In this document: piece after piece, positions 16,899 through 25,914 of the stretch
How the letters are laid out: each line of letters opens with the position of its first letter
Position numbering within the stretch: the stretch's first letter is position 1
Source of the DNA: an uncultured Acetatifactor sp.
GTDB lineage: Bacteria; Bacillota; Clostridia; Lachnospirales; Lachnospiraceae
Reading direction: 5' to 3'
DNA length: 64,000 nt
Assembly: GCA_910583845.1 (NCBI GenBank)
Contig: CAJUAB010000003.1
Span: 35,888 to 99,887 of the forward strand
Program-made: the position numbers and the translations under genes
The notes under the pieces: generated by a model
What the model was told of the DNA's origin: nothing
The model's database searches: none
What the model saw: the letters and a program-made list of their open reading frames with translations, nothing else

Positions 16899-17360
16899 TT
16901 ACATAGGCTTTCCGCCGGAAAGAGTCTCCTGGATCGTGTCTATCATTCCGCGGGTGACCCTGATGTTGGCCCCGCCGGGATTGATGACGAATCCGTCGCA
17001 CTGGCTGTCCGCTCTCTTTACCACAGACGCGAAATCCTGAAAGCCAAATACGAGAAGCTGCTGTTCCTCCCCCATGCTTTTCACCCATTTTTTAAGCTCC
17101 TGCACATCCGTGAACCCCATAAAGTATCGCACACCCTCCCGGGTGCTGAGCATGGGAATCTGGATCTGGGCATCCGGCGCCATCCGCACCAGGCCGTTCT
17201 CATCTCTTTCCGGCTTCGGCGTCACCGTTGCCGGGGTGAGCAGATGCGCTTTCAGCAGTTCCTGTAGAAAAAAGTCCCTGTGCTTGGTGGAATTATCCGC
17301 CTTTAACAGTTCCATGGCTCCCACCAGCATGGGGTTCTGAATCGCTTTGGGTTGTTCCAT
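16899..17360 (-). CDS. SseB-family protein
   Basis: A 153-residue soluble protein with the SseB N-terminal domain layout: a helical start (LVGAMELLKADNS), a strand with IPMLSTREGVRYFMGFTD near residues 85-105, and a QDFASVV ... GFVINPGGANIRVTR segment near 115-145. SseB-type domains occur in many bacteria, often with no known role. The ATG at 17360 follows GGGAGG; an open extension of 31 codons upstream has no good signal. The relation to the downstream two-component genes is positional only. Confidence 0.7.
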   Translation of the reverse strand: MEQPKAIQNPMLVGAMELLKADNSTKHRDFFLQELLKAHLLTPATVTPKPERDENGLVRMAPDAQIQIPMLSTREGVRYFMGFTDVQELKKWVKSMGEEQQLLVFGFQDFASVVKRADSQCDGFVINPGGANIRVTRGMIDTIQETLSGGKPM

Positions 17361-17570
17361 AAGTACCTCCCTGGCCCCGGAGCTGTCGACTTTCATTCGC
17401 CGCGACGGGGCCGTATACAGAAAAAATGTCCTGCCAGCTCCTCTTTTGCGCAATAAACGGGGTACCGGAGAACATTTTATTCATATGTGCCCCGATCCAT
17501 TCGCAAAAGTTCAGGATCTGATGCATTTATGCTGAAACAGGATTCCTGCCGTTTCCTTCTTTGCGGCGCT

Positions 17571-19904
17571 TCACAGGCGATTATAGTTGATCAGGCATCC
17601 CTTTTGTATAATCTGCCTCTCCTCGTCAGTCAGGTCGCCAAGCCTTAGCGTAAACTCCCGCAGACCAAAAGACTGCCCTTCCCCGGGCAAAGCGTCCTGG
17701 GACGGCTGCCTTTCCAGTATAACCACGTACGCCCTGATCTCTTCCGCTTTCTTCTCCACAGCGTCCCTGATACCCGGAATAAACAGATAATCCATATTGT
17801 GGAAGGGCAGTTCTCCCTCCTGAATCAGAAACGGCAGCATCCCCCAGTTGATCAGATTGGAACGATAACGCTTGGTAGCATACTCATGGGCGATATTGGC
17901 CCAGCCCCCCAGCACCTTCTGGCAGCTGGCTGCCTGTTCCCTTGCGGAGCCGTCGCCGGGCTTGACCGCGAAAATCGTGGAGCCAAAGCCCGTGTTGGTG
18001 TGGTCAGCATCCGGGAACTGCTCCCTGATGGCGTTCATGACAGGTTTTACATCCGGATGGGCCTGGCAGGGATGTTGTCCCGCCATACGGGCCTTCTCCG
18101 CCTTCTGGATATCCTTGGCCCGTCCCACATAGGCCGGGTCCTTACGGGACAGGGCAAATTCCGCCAGTCCCAGGGGATTGGAGCGGTAGCTGGATGTCTC
18201 ACCAGAGGGAATCAGTTCATCCGTGGTAGTCACAGGATCATGGATCTCGCTGACTACCCGCAGTACCAGATTCTCCGGCAGCGCGCCCATCTCCGGCCAG
18301 TCCTTGATATTGGGGCCCAGCACAATCTCTGCATCAGGGTCCGCCACGCCATGGGAGTCAAACACTCTGTTGGCGTAAATCTGGCTGTCAAAATGATATT
18401 TGTACCTGCCAAATTCGCCGTCAAACTCCGTGGCAGGAGTCAGTACGCCCTGATTGGCCGCCGTGGCCGCAATGGAGCGGGCGTCCATCAGCGCCACAGA
18501 GGAAATCTGGCCATTCTGCAGCTTGGAACCCTCCCTGTTAGGGAAATTCCGTGTGGAATGGCGGATACTGAACGCACGATTGGCAGGAGTGTCGCCCGCG
18601 CCGAAGCAGGGGCCGCAGAAAGCGGTCTTCATCACCGCGCCTGTCTCCAGAATGGCTGCCGCGCATCCGTTTTTGATCAGTTCCATATATACGGGCATGG
18701 AGGCCGGATACACACTCAGGGTAAAACCGTCGCTGCCGATGGTTCTGCCCTTTAAAATGTCCGCCGCCGCGCAGATATTCTCAAAGCCGCCGCCTGCGCA
18801 GCCCGCGATGATTCCCTGATCCACCAGGAATTTGCCGTTCTTTACCTTATCTTTCAGGCTGAAAGCCACGGCGCCATCCAGGCTCACCTGGGCCCGCTTC
18901 TCCGTCTCATCCAGAATATCCTCCAGATTCGCGTTCAGTTCCTCGATGGTGTAGGTATTGCTGGGGTGGAAAGGCATGGCAATCATAGGACGGACCTTGG
19001 ATAAATCCACCTTGATCATACCGTCATAGTAAGCTGCCTCTCCCGGTGTCAGCCGCGTGTACTCTTCCTCTCTGCCATGAATCTGATAGAACTCCCTGAT
19101 CCTGTCATCTGTCTGCCAGATCGATGACAGGCAGGTGGTCTCCGTGGTCATCACGTCCACGCCGATTCTGAAATCCGCGCTCAGAGAGGCCAGGCCGGGC
19201 CCCACAAACTCCATCACTTTGTTCTTAACATAACCGTTGGCAAACACTGCACCTATGATCGCCAGCGCCACGTCCTGAGGGCCCACCCCCCTGACCGGCT
19301 CCCCTGTCAGGTACACGCCCACCACACCGGGCATATTGATGTCATACGTCTGGCCCAGCAGCTGTTTCACCAGCTCCGGTCCCCCCTCGCCCACGGCCAT
19401 GGTTCCCAGCGCGCCATAGCGGGTATGGGAGTCGGAACCTAAAATCATTCTTCCGCACCCGGCCAGCATCTCTCTGGCAAACTGGTGGATCACCGCCTGA
19501 TGGGGAGGCACATAGATACCGCCGTATTTTTTTGCGCAGGACAGGCCAAACATGTGGTCGTCCTCATTGATGGTGCCGCCCACCGCACACAGGGAATTGT
19601 GGCAGTTGGTAAGCACATAGGGAACCGGAAACTTTGTCAGGCCCGACGCCCTGGCCGTCTGTATAATTCCCACAAAAGTGATATCGTGGCTGGCCAGCTT
19701 GTCAAACTTGATTCTGAGTTTTTCCATATTTCCGGAGGTATTATGGCTCTGCAAAATACTGTAGGCAATGGTATTCTGGGCCGCCTCCTTTTTGGTGATA
19801 TCTATGCCGGTCTTTGCCTTGACAGCAGCCTGGGCTTCCCCGCCGTCCGGAATGATCTCACTGCCGTGCAGCAGGTAAGCTCCCCCCTCCAGTAAAGTAA
19901 CCAT
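17571..19904 (-). CDS. Aconitase-family hydratase
   Basis: A 777-residue protein of the aconitase superfamily, with the four-domain layout of mitochondrial-type aconitases and a C-terminal swivel domain (about 600-777). Recognisable blocks: GSDSHTRYGALGTMAVGEGG (substrate and iron-sulfur region, about 157-176), AGCAGGGFENICAAADIL (about 378-395) and FCGPCFGAGDTPA (about 440), where the Cys residues should bind a [4Fe-4S] cluster. It should hydrate or isomerise a tricarboxylate-like substrate. It may be true aconitase or one of the unassigned hydratases common in Clostridia. No citrate synthase or isocitrate dehydrogenase lies beside it, so the substrate is left open. The start has AGGAGG 7 bases upstream. 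Confidence 0.85.
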   Translation of the reverse strand: MVTLLEGGAYLLHGSEIIPDGGEAQAAVKAKTGIDITKKEAAQNTIAYSILQSHNTSGNMEKLRIKFDKLASHDITFVGIIQTARASGLTKFPVPYVLTNCHNSLCAVGGTINEDDHMFGLSCAKKYGGIYVPPHQAVIHQFAREMLAGCGRMILGSDSHTRYGALGTMAVGEGGPELVKQLLGQTYDINMPGVVGVYLTGEPVRGVGPQDVALAIIGAVFANGYVKNKVMEFVGPGLASLSADFRIGVDVMTTETTCLSSIWQTDDRIREFYQIHGREEEYTRLTPGEAAYYDGMIKVDLSKVRPMIAMPFHPSNTYTIEELNANLEDILDETEKRAQVSLDGAVAFSLKDKVKNGKFLVDQGIIAGCAGGGFENICAAADILKGRTIGSDGFTLSVYPASMPVYMELIKNGCAAAILETGAVMKTAFCGPCFGAGDTPANRAFSIRHSTRNFPNREGSKLQNGQISSVALMDARSIAATAANQGVLTPATEFDGEFGRYKYHFDSQIYANRVFDSHGVADPDAEIVLGPNIKDWPEMGALPENLVLRVVSEIHDPVTTTDELIPSGETSSYRSNPLGLAEFALSRKDPAYVGRAKDIQKAEKARMAGQHPCQAHPDVKPVMNAIREQFPDADHTNTGFGSTIFAVKPGDGSAREQAASCQKVLGGWANIAHEYATKRYRSNLINWGMLPFLIQEGELPFHNMDYLFIPGIRDAVEKKAEEIRAYVVILERQPSQDALPGEGQSFGLREFTLRLGDLTDEERQIIQKGCLINYNRL

Positions 19905-19933
19905 CTTGATTCCTCCTATATTAAATCACTGTG

Positions 19934-20105
19934 CCTTCGGCGCATATTGGAGAGACATCTTTCCTGATTAAAATCGCTGCGCAATGGCACTGAAGGGTGA
20001 AGTCCCTTCGGCGCATATTTGAGAGACATCTTTCCTGATTAAAATCGCTACGCGATGGCACTGAAGGGTGAAGTCCCTTCGGCGCATATTTGAGAGACAT
20101 CTTTC
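19934..20105. repeat. 71-bp direct tandem repeat (2.4 copies)
   Basis: CCTTCGGCGCATATT recurs at 19934, 20005 and 20076, giving a 71-bp period; the third copy stops at about 20105. Copies differ at a few positions. Each unit contains GAAGGG/CCCTTC hairpin arms and a GCGCAATGGCACTGAAGG stretch that can pair with the unit start, so every unit is itself palindromic. It lies in the 363-bp gap between the hydratase start and the glycogen phosphorylase end. A small open frame through it is not considered a gene. Confidence 0.85.
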
Positions 20106-20267
20106 ATTCGAAAGAGATCTCATGAAAGATGCTCTCGTGCGCCTTCGCGACTTCACCTGCCCGGCTGAATATTTTGAATGAACAAATGAACAACCGGACT
20201 GTTTATAGTTCCATAGGTTATTGTCCGCCTGCCGGGAGAAAACCACCGGCGGCGCTTGAAAATTGTA

Positions 20268-22760
20268 TCACAATACTTTTACTTTGTCCAGATGCCAGAT
20301 TTCGTCCACATACTGCTGAATCGTCCTGTCGGAGGTGAACTTGCCGGAGCAGGCCACATTCAGGATGGCGCTCTTTGCCCAGCCCGCCTCGTCCCTGTAG
20401 GCTGCTTCCACTTTCTTCTGGGCCTGCGCGTATGCCTTGAAGTCTTTCAGAATAAAGTAGGTGTCCGCCCTGGAAGTGCTCTGGGTGTTCAGCAGCGAAT
20501 TGTACAGATGCCGGAACATCTCCGTGTCATGGGAGTAGGTTCCGTTGATGAGCTGCATCAGTACTTTCCGGATATCCTGGTCGCTGTTGAAGATCTCCAT
20601 GGGATTGTAACCGCCATGGTTCTCATAGTTAATGACCTCGTCGGAGGACAGACCGAAGATGAAGGCGTTCTCCTCCCCCACTTCCTCCACAATCTCCACA
20701 TTGGCACCGTCCATGGTGCCCAGCGTCAGCGCGCCGTTCAGCATGAATTTCATATTGCCGGTACCAGAAGCCTCCTTGCTGGCCGTGGAAATCTGCTCGG
20801 ACACATCCGCCGCGGCAAAGATGATCTCCGCGTTGGATACATTGTAGTTCTCAATAAATACCACCTTGATCTTGCCGCCGATGGAAGCGTCGTTGTTGAC
20901 CACGTCCGCCACGGAATTGATCAGTTTGATGGTCAGCTTGGCGTTGCGGTAGCCCGCCGCCGCCTTGGCACCAAAGATGAACGTCCTGGGATAGAACTCC
21001 ATATCCGGGTGCTCCTTGATCTCGTTGTACAGATACATCACATGCAGAATGTTCAGCAGCTGTCTCTTGTACTCATGCAGGCGCTTCACCTGCACGTCAA
21101 AGATGGAGCGCGGATCTACCTCCACACCGTTGTGCTCCAGGATGTATTTTGCCAGACGCACCTTATTCTGATACTTGATGTTCATAAATTCCTGCTGGGC
21201 CTTGGCGTCATCCGCATAGATTTTCAGACGCCCGATCTGAGGCAGGTCGGTGATCCATTCGTTGCCGATATGATCCGTCACCCAGTCTGCCAGAAGCGGA
21301 TTGCCGTGCAGCAAAAAGCGCCTCTGGGTGATACCGTTGGTCTTATTGTTAAAGCGCTCCGGGAACATCTCATAAAAATCCCTGAGCTCCTGATTTTTCA
21401 GGATCTCGGTGTGCAGCTTCGCCACACCGTTCACCGAATAGCCGGAGACAATGGCCAGATGGGCCATCTTTACCTGTCCGTCATAGATAATCGCCATCTT
21501 GCGGATCTTTTCCTGTACATTCACGCCCGGCACATTGTTGTACTTCTTCTCGATCTCAATGATAAATCTGCGGTTGATCTCCTCCACAATCTGGTATATT
21601 CTGGGCAGCAGCCTGGAGAACAGTTCGATAGGCCACTTTTCCAGAGCCTCGGCCATGATGGTGTGGTTGGTGTAGGCGCAGGTCCTGGTGGTCACCGTCC
21701 AGGCCTCGTCCCAGGTCAGATAATACTCATCCATCAGAATCCGCATCAGTTCCGCAATGGCCACCGTGGGATGGGTATCGTTGAGCTGGAAAGTCACCTT
21801 CTCGTAAAATCTGCGGATATCGCTGTGGGTGCGCATATATTTCGCCACCGCCTCCTGCACGGAAGCGGAGATAAAGAAGTACTGCTGCTTTAAGCGCAGT
21901 TCCTTGCCCGCATAGTGGTTGTCGTTGGGATAGAGCACCTCCACAATATTTCTCGCCAGATTTTCCTGCTCCACAGCCTTCTGATAATCGCCCTTGTCAA
22001 AGGAATCCAGCTGGAAGCACACCACCGGCTCCGCGTCCCAGATCCGCAGGGTATTCACGATATGGTTGCCATAACCAACGATGGGAAGATCGAAGGGAAC
22101 GGCGTTGACGGACTGATATCCCTCCTGGGAGAAATGTTCCCTGCCGTTCTCATCCCGGCTCACAGTCACATAGCCGCCGAATTTCACCTCTTTTTTGTAC
22201 TCGGGGCGGCGCAGTTCAAAGGGATTGCCGTCCACCAGCCAGTTATCCGGCACTTCGATCTGATAGCCGTCCTTGATCTGCTGCTTGAACATACCGTAGC
22301 GGTAGCGGATGCCGCAGCCGTAGGCAGGGTATCCCAGGGTGGCCAGAGAGTCCAGGAAGCATGCCGCCAAACGGCCCAGACCGCCGTTGCCCAGCGCCGC
22401 GTCCGGCTCCTGGTCCTCCACCACATTCAGATCCAGGCCCAGTTCCTCCAGGGCCTCTTTGGCCTCCTTATAGGCCATCATGTTGATCAGATTGTTGCCC
22501 AGGGCGCGTCCCATGAGAAACTCCATGGACAGATAGTACACGGTCTTGGCATCCTGCTTCTCGTAAGCCTTCTGGGTGTCCATCCAGTCCTCCACGATCT
22601 GGTCTTTTATAGCGTAGGAAACCGCCTGAAAAATCTGCTGGGGACTGGCCTCGTCCAGATTTTTGCGGTACAGGGTTTTTGTATTGTACTGCACACTTCT
22701 CTTAAAAAGCTCTTTGTCAAATTTCAGCTTCTTGGTGGTAGTGGTACTCGTCATGCTCAT
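20268..22760 (-). CDS. glgP: Glycogen/starch (maltodextrin) phosphorylase
   Basis: An 830-residue glycogen phosphorylase that releases glucose 1-phosphate from alpha-1,4-glucans. Typical blocks: YYLSMEFLMGRALGNNL near the N-terminus, GNGGLGRLAACFLDSLATL, PFDLPIVGY, QLNDTHPTVAIAELMRIL, and the pyridoxal-phosphate region EASGTGNMKFMLNGALTLGT, where Lys forms the Schiff base. Length fits the family. The start at 22760 is preferred because AAAAGGAG lies 7 bases upstream; an ATG two codons later is nearly as good. No other glycogen genes adjoin it, and the defence island begins just upstream. Confidence 0.95.
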   Translation of the reverse strand: MSMTSTTTTKKLKFDKELFKRSVQYNTKTLYRKNLDEASPQQIFQAVSYAIKDQIVEDWMDTQKAYEKQDAKTVYYLSMEFLMGRALGNNLINMMAYKEAKEALEELGLDLNVVEDQEPDAALGNGGLGRLAACFLDSLATLGYPAYGCGIRYRYGMFKQQIKDGYQIEVPDNWLVDGNPFELRRPEYKKEVKFGGYVTVSRDENGREHFSQEGYQSVNAVPFDLPIVGYGNHIVNTLRIWDAEPVVCFQLDSFDKGDYQKAVEQENLARNIVEVLYPNDNHYAGKELRLKQQYFFISASVQEAVAKYMRTHSDIRRFYEKVTFQLNDTHPTVAIAELMRILMDEYYLTWDEAWTVTTRTCAYTNHTIMAEALEKWPIELFSRLLPRIYQIVEEINRRFIIEIEKKYNNVPGVNVQEKIRKMAIIYDGQVKMAHLAIVSGYSVNGVAKLHTEILKNQELRDFYEMFPERFNNKTNGITQRRFLLHGNPLLADWVTDHIGNEWITDLPQIGRLKIYADDAKAQQEFMNIKYQNKVRLAKYILEHNGVEVDPRSIFDVQVKRLHEYKRQLLNILHVMYLYNEIKEHPDMEFYPRTFIFGAKAAAGYRNAKLTIKLINSVADVVNNDASIGGKIKVVFIENYNVSNAEIIFAAADVSEQISTASKEASGTGNMKFMLNGALTLGTMDGANVEIVEEVGEENAFIFGLSSDEVINYENHGGYNPMEIFNSDQDIRKVLMQLINGTYSHDTEMFRHLYNSLLNTQSTSRADTYFILKDFKAYAQAQKKVEAAYRDEAGWAKSAILNVACSGKFTSDRTIQQYVDEIWHLDKVKVL

Positions 22761-22794
22761 TCTCCTTCTCCTTTTCTGCTTATGTTGCCACAGG

Positions 22795-22847
22795 CAATTG
22801 CGAAACTCTTCTTTTCCATATCCTCTGCAAAGAACGCTTCGCAATTG
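22795..22847. repeat. Hairpin in glgP leader, member of the CAGGCRATTG repeat family
   Basis: CAATTGCGA (22795-22803) pairs with TCGCAATTG (22839-22847), with further pairing between flanking AACTCTTC-like and GAACGCT-like arms. The left arm CAGGCAATTGCGAAAC resembles CAGGCGATTGTGAAAC at 52706-52721 and the related copy at 51515. The element would lie in the 5' untranslated leader of glgP. Confidence 0.6.
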
Positions 22848-22891
22848 GCTGTGGAGTGGACAGATCTCTTCCGCACAAGTCTGCAAAACAT

Positions 22892-22919
22892 ATTATACCA
22901 AATGTTCCCGGCAATGCAA
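22892..22919 (-). promoter_or_regulatory. Candidate sigma-A promoter of glgP
   Basis: Read on the minus strand, TTGCAT (22914-22919) and TATAAT (22892-22897) are separated by 16 bp. This places transcription start near 22885, about 125 bp before the glgP start codon and upstream of the leader hairpin. Confidence 0.6.
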
Positions 22920-22987
22920 CTGTTTTTCTCCGGCCCGGAAACTTTTATTCATGGGCAAAAACTTTTTTTGTCTTTCGGGTTCATTGA

Positions 22988-23437
22988 TTAAATACTTAAG
23001 TACAACTTTTTTGAATTAAGAAAATTTTCCACCTTTTCCATGCACTTTTCGCAGATTTCTCCATTCTTTTTCATTTGCCTGACAGTACACTCCCATATGA
23101 TCAGACACTTGATACCGCCTGCTTTCAACTCTTCCTGCACAACTGCATCTCTGCGGATATTTGCATCAAACTTCCTGTTCCAAAAATCCTCATTGCTTTT
23201 GGGTATATATGCGTATTTACATTTTTCATGCCTGTGCCAATAACACCCATGAATGAATACCGCAGTATTATACTTTTTCAGGTATATATCGGGATGCCCT
23301 GATACCTGTTTTGAATTTATTCGATACCGGTACCCTCTGGAAAAAAGCAATTTTCTGAAATATACTTCCGGCTTAGTGCCCTTTGAGCGGATAGCCGCCA
23401 TGTTCTTACTCCGCTGTTCCGATGTCACAGTATCCAT
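22988..23437 (-). CDS. vsr: Very short patch repair (Vsr) mismatch endonuclease
   Basis: A 149-residue Vsr-type endonuclease, which nicks beside T:G mismatches formed when 5-methylcytosine deaminates. Family features are clear: the opening DTVTSEQRSKNMAAIRSKGT, then KPEVYFRKLLFSRGYRYR, the catalytic SGHPDIYLKKYNTAVFIHG (Asp in HPD) and CYWHRHEKCKYAYIPKSN with conserved Cys and His. The ATG at 23437 starts exactly at the conserved MDTV. It is the last gene of the island operon, 51 bp after drmC. Vsr genes usually accompany C5-cytosine methyltransferases; here the methyltransferase is at the opposite end of the same operon, about 14 kb away. Confidence 0.93.
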   Translation of the reverse strand: MDTVTSEQRSKNMAAIRSKGTKPEVYFRKLLFSRGYRYRINSKQVSGHPDIYLKKYNTAVFIHGCYWHRHEKCKYAYIPKSNEDFWNRKFDANIRRDAVVQEELKAGGIKCLIIWECTVRQMKKNGEICEKCMEKVENFLNSKKLYLSI

Positions 23438-23488
23438 TTGCTTACCTTTCTCCACCACCCTGTTTTCAGGGAACAAATCTGTCCGACT

Positions 23489-24184
23489 TCAGTCAACAAC
23501 CGGCAGAAAAACCTTCATACGCCTTAATTCCTTCAGTAATCCCTCTATCGTCCCCGCCTTGTCTGCCGACGTAATAAGAATCCCCATTTCAATATTCCCC
23601 TGCATACCATGATAAGATAAATTTGCAGATGATACCAGGCTTGACACCCCATCCACTACGATCATCTTTGCATGAAGCGCCGCCATCCGGTCGGTTTCGG
23701 CTCTGTTATACTCATACAGACGCAGATATTGTCCTCTGTATGACTTCACGCGCTGCAGCTGTTCCCCATGCTTTTCAACATCATTGACATACAGATTTAC
23801 ATACACACCGGTGGTGCTTTTCTGTATTATGCGGTCAAGCATACCGTCAAAATAGTCGGAGATGGAATACCCTGTAATTGTAATACTCCGACAGGCCTGC
23901 ATGATCAATTGGCCAATTACAGCCTCCGTTCTTCTGGCTCTCAGTCTGAAACTTGTGGGAGCCGTAATCACCATCTCACACTTATCACCGGTATTACGAG
24001 AATAAGCTGTACATACCAGACTGATAATGTCCATCAATCCTTTTTCATCCATATCCGGGAAACGCCTGCGAAGTTCCTGCATTGATCTCCCAAATGCAGG
24101 ATTATCCGGTCTTTTCAGGTATTTCTCAAAATCATCTATCACGGTTTCTACGATAAGATCAATATTTATATCTGTATCCCACAT
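23489..24184 (-). CDS. drmC: DISARM protein DrmC, phospholipase D-like nuclease
   Basis: A 231-residue PLD-superfamily protein with a single HKD motif: LHAKMIVVDG near residue 169, followed by SLVSSANLSYHGMQGN. Preceding strands (ITITGYSISDYF, GVYVNLYVNDVEKHG) fit the PLD core. A single HKD motif implies that a dimer forms the active site. Size and position directly after a DUF1998 protein match DrmC of DISARM, a component reported to be dispensable for some activities. Its start overlaps the drmB stop by 19 bp, so expression is coupled. Confidence 0.87.
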   Translation of the reverse strand: MWDTDINIDLIVETVIDDFEKYLKRPDNPAFGRSMQELRRRFPDMDEKGLMDIISLVCTAYSRNTGDKCEMVITAPTSFRLRARRTEAVIGQLIMQACRSITITGYSISDYFDGMLDRIIQKSTTGVYVNLYVNDVEKHGEQLQRVKSYRGQYLRLYEYNRAETDRMAALHAKMIVVDGVSSLVSSANLSYHGMQGNIEMGILITSADKAGTIEGLLKELRRMKVFLPVVD

Positions 24185-25914
24185 AATTCTCCAATCAGGT
24201 CTCTGAAAAAGCCCAGTTCTTCCCTTTCAGGAACCGGAACAACAAGCGCACGGTCGAGCATACGGTTTCCATTTTCACAGGCCGTTTCGGAAATCATTGT
24301 ACAGGAATGACATGCGGCTCCATTAATTCTGTCTTTCTGAGGCTTTTTCATAAAGCACTCCGGATCTGTTGTACAGGTCAAAGCATTCTGCAGCGCTTCC
24401 CGCAAAATAAAAATGAATTTCTCCCAGTTGCCCAGTTCCACCAGACCTCCCAGTGACCCCTCCTTATCCGAGCTGCCGGTATAAATCATAATTCCGCACA
24501 TCTTTTCATTGCTGTAAATACGCTCCTTCAAGGCGGCAGACGAATACCCTGACTGCATGGCCATTTCCTTAATCAACAGATGCGCCAGCGTATGTAACAG
24601 AACATACTCCGCATCCCGCTCCTCATGCAGTGTCCATTCTTTTTCCCTACAGTATTCGGCATAAACCTGTTTATATTTTTCTGACAATCCGTTCACCGCA
24701 GGTCGCTGTTTCCAGGCATTTACCGCATCACGATTCAATTCAAGGAACACGCCCTCTCCATGCACTTCCACCGCCGGAAGCCAGGCATCTTTTCCTGAAC
24801 CCTTATTCAGCTTACAGATATGTTTTGGTTCATTCACCTCCGGTTCCGGTGCCTCCATCCGCATAAAGCCCAAAAGAACCATTACCTCTCGCAGACGATG
24901 AATCTTTACAAGTCTTGAAAACCAGGGTTTCAAAGCCGATTTAACAGGCACTTCTTCCGCCTGAAAATATTTATAGTCACGCTTAAATGCCAGATCATCA
25001 TGATGAATAATTGCATTGTACTCCATCTCTTTGATTTCTACATATTCCTTTATTTTCTCTTTTATCCGAATGTATGCTTTAAGAAAATCATCCTCTGAAA
25101 AGCGATCCTTAAAATAGCGTTCATATGCTTTATGCAGCCCCACATCACCAAAGTCGGCTTCATATGCCTCAATAGTCTGCAAATGATTACTTATAATGTC
25201 ATTGATCGGGTCTGTCCAAGGAGGGATGGATATGGCACTCCTGATAACCGGGAAATATACATTGGACGCACCACGCTGTGAAGGAATTACCATCTTTTTG
25301 CATCGCTGGTTTCCTGCCCCCGGTCTGTGCGGATGATGACCGCGGCAGGTCAAACCCTCAAAATTTTCCTTTTGCATTGCCCCCGCCATCGTGCGCTTTG
25401 CTCCACAGCTGCACATGACCCGCATTTCACTCAGGGAAGAGGTGTTACCGGTTGAAATCAATTCCATGCGCTCGTGACCAGGGCAGACGCCTCCACCATG
25501 TACCCACCACGACCAGGGGAAATCCTCCATATGACCATCTTCACAGGCAAGAATAAACCTGGCTGGGTAAGCATCCCATCCACAATCCGGACATTTTGGC
25601 CCTTTGTCACGGATATATTTATCTCTGTCAAAGCCATTGCGGATATCAAACAAACGATGGCAATGCTTGCACACATGGTAGTAAGGGAACGAAACTATGG
25701 GAATATCATCCCAGTCACTTGTCTGCGGTGACTTGAAATTATATACGCCAAGATAGCTTGCCAGGCGCAGATCAACAATGGTATTCCCCGTATTTTTCCA
25801 GTAATTGATATCCAACACCGTCACCGAATCATGCAGGGCATCCATAATAGCTCCAGGCCCATATGTGGTTATCAGCTGATTCGGTCGAACCTCACCCAGT
25901 TTATTCCAATTCAT
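24166..25914 (-). CDS. drmB: DISARM protein DrmB (DUF1998)
   Basis: A 582-residue DUF1998 protein, the partner of the DrmA helicase in DISARM. The N-terminal third carries probable zinc-binding clusters: CKHCHRLFD (about 80), CPDCGWDAYPARFILACEDG (about 98-117), and MCSCGAKRTM (about 157). The C-terminal DUF1998 region has YVLLHTLAHLLIKEMAMQSG, then IYTGSSDKEGSLGGLVELG, and a last Cys cluster GAACHSCTMISETACENG. In described DISARM systems DrmA and DrmB form a DNA-binding complex. The start codon shares one base with the drmA stop (TGATG), giving tight coupling. Confidence 0.9.
   Translation of the reverse strand: MNWNKLGEVRPNQLITTYGPGAIMDALHDSVTVLDINYWKNTGNTIVDLRLASYLGVYNFKSPQTSDWDDIPIVSFPYYHVCKHCHRLFDIRNGFDRDKYIRDKGPKCPDCGWDAYPARFILACEDGHMEDFPWSWWVHGGGVCPGHERMELISTGNTSSLSEMRVMCSCGAKRTMAGAMQKENFEGLTCRGHHPHRPGAGNQRCKKMVIPSQRGASNVYFPVIRSAISIPPWTDPINDIISNHLQTIEAYEADFGDVGLHKAYERYFKDRFSEDDFLKAYIRIKEKIKEYVEIKEMEYNAIIHHDDLAFKRDYKYFQAEEVPVKSALKPWFSRLVKIHRLREVMVLLGFMRMEAPEPEVNEPKHICKLNKGSGKDAWLPAVEVHGEGVFLELNRDAVNAWKQRPAVNGLSEKYKQVYAEYCREKEWTLHEERDAEYVLLHTLAHLLIKEMAMQSGYSSAALKERIYSNEKMCGIMIYTGSSDKEGSLGGLVELGNWEKFIFILREALQNALTCTTDPECFMKKPQKDRINGAACHSCTMISETACENGNRMLDRALVVPVPEREELGFFRDLIGELCGIQI

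Noticed and set aside
19968..20246. A 92-codon minus-strand frame in the hydratase-glgP gap
   Set aside because: It is made of the 71-bp tandem repeat translated in one frame; repeated peptide blocks come from the repeat, not from a protein family.
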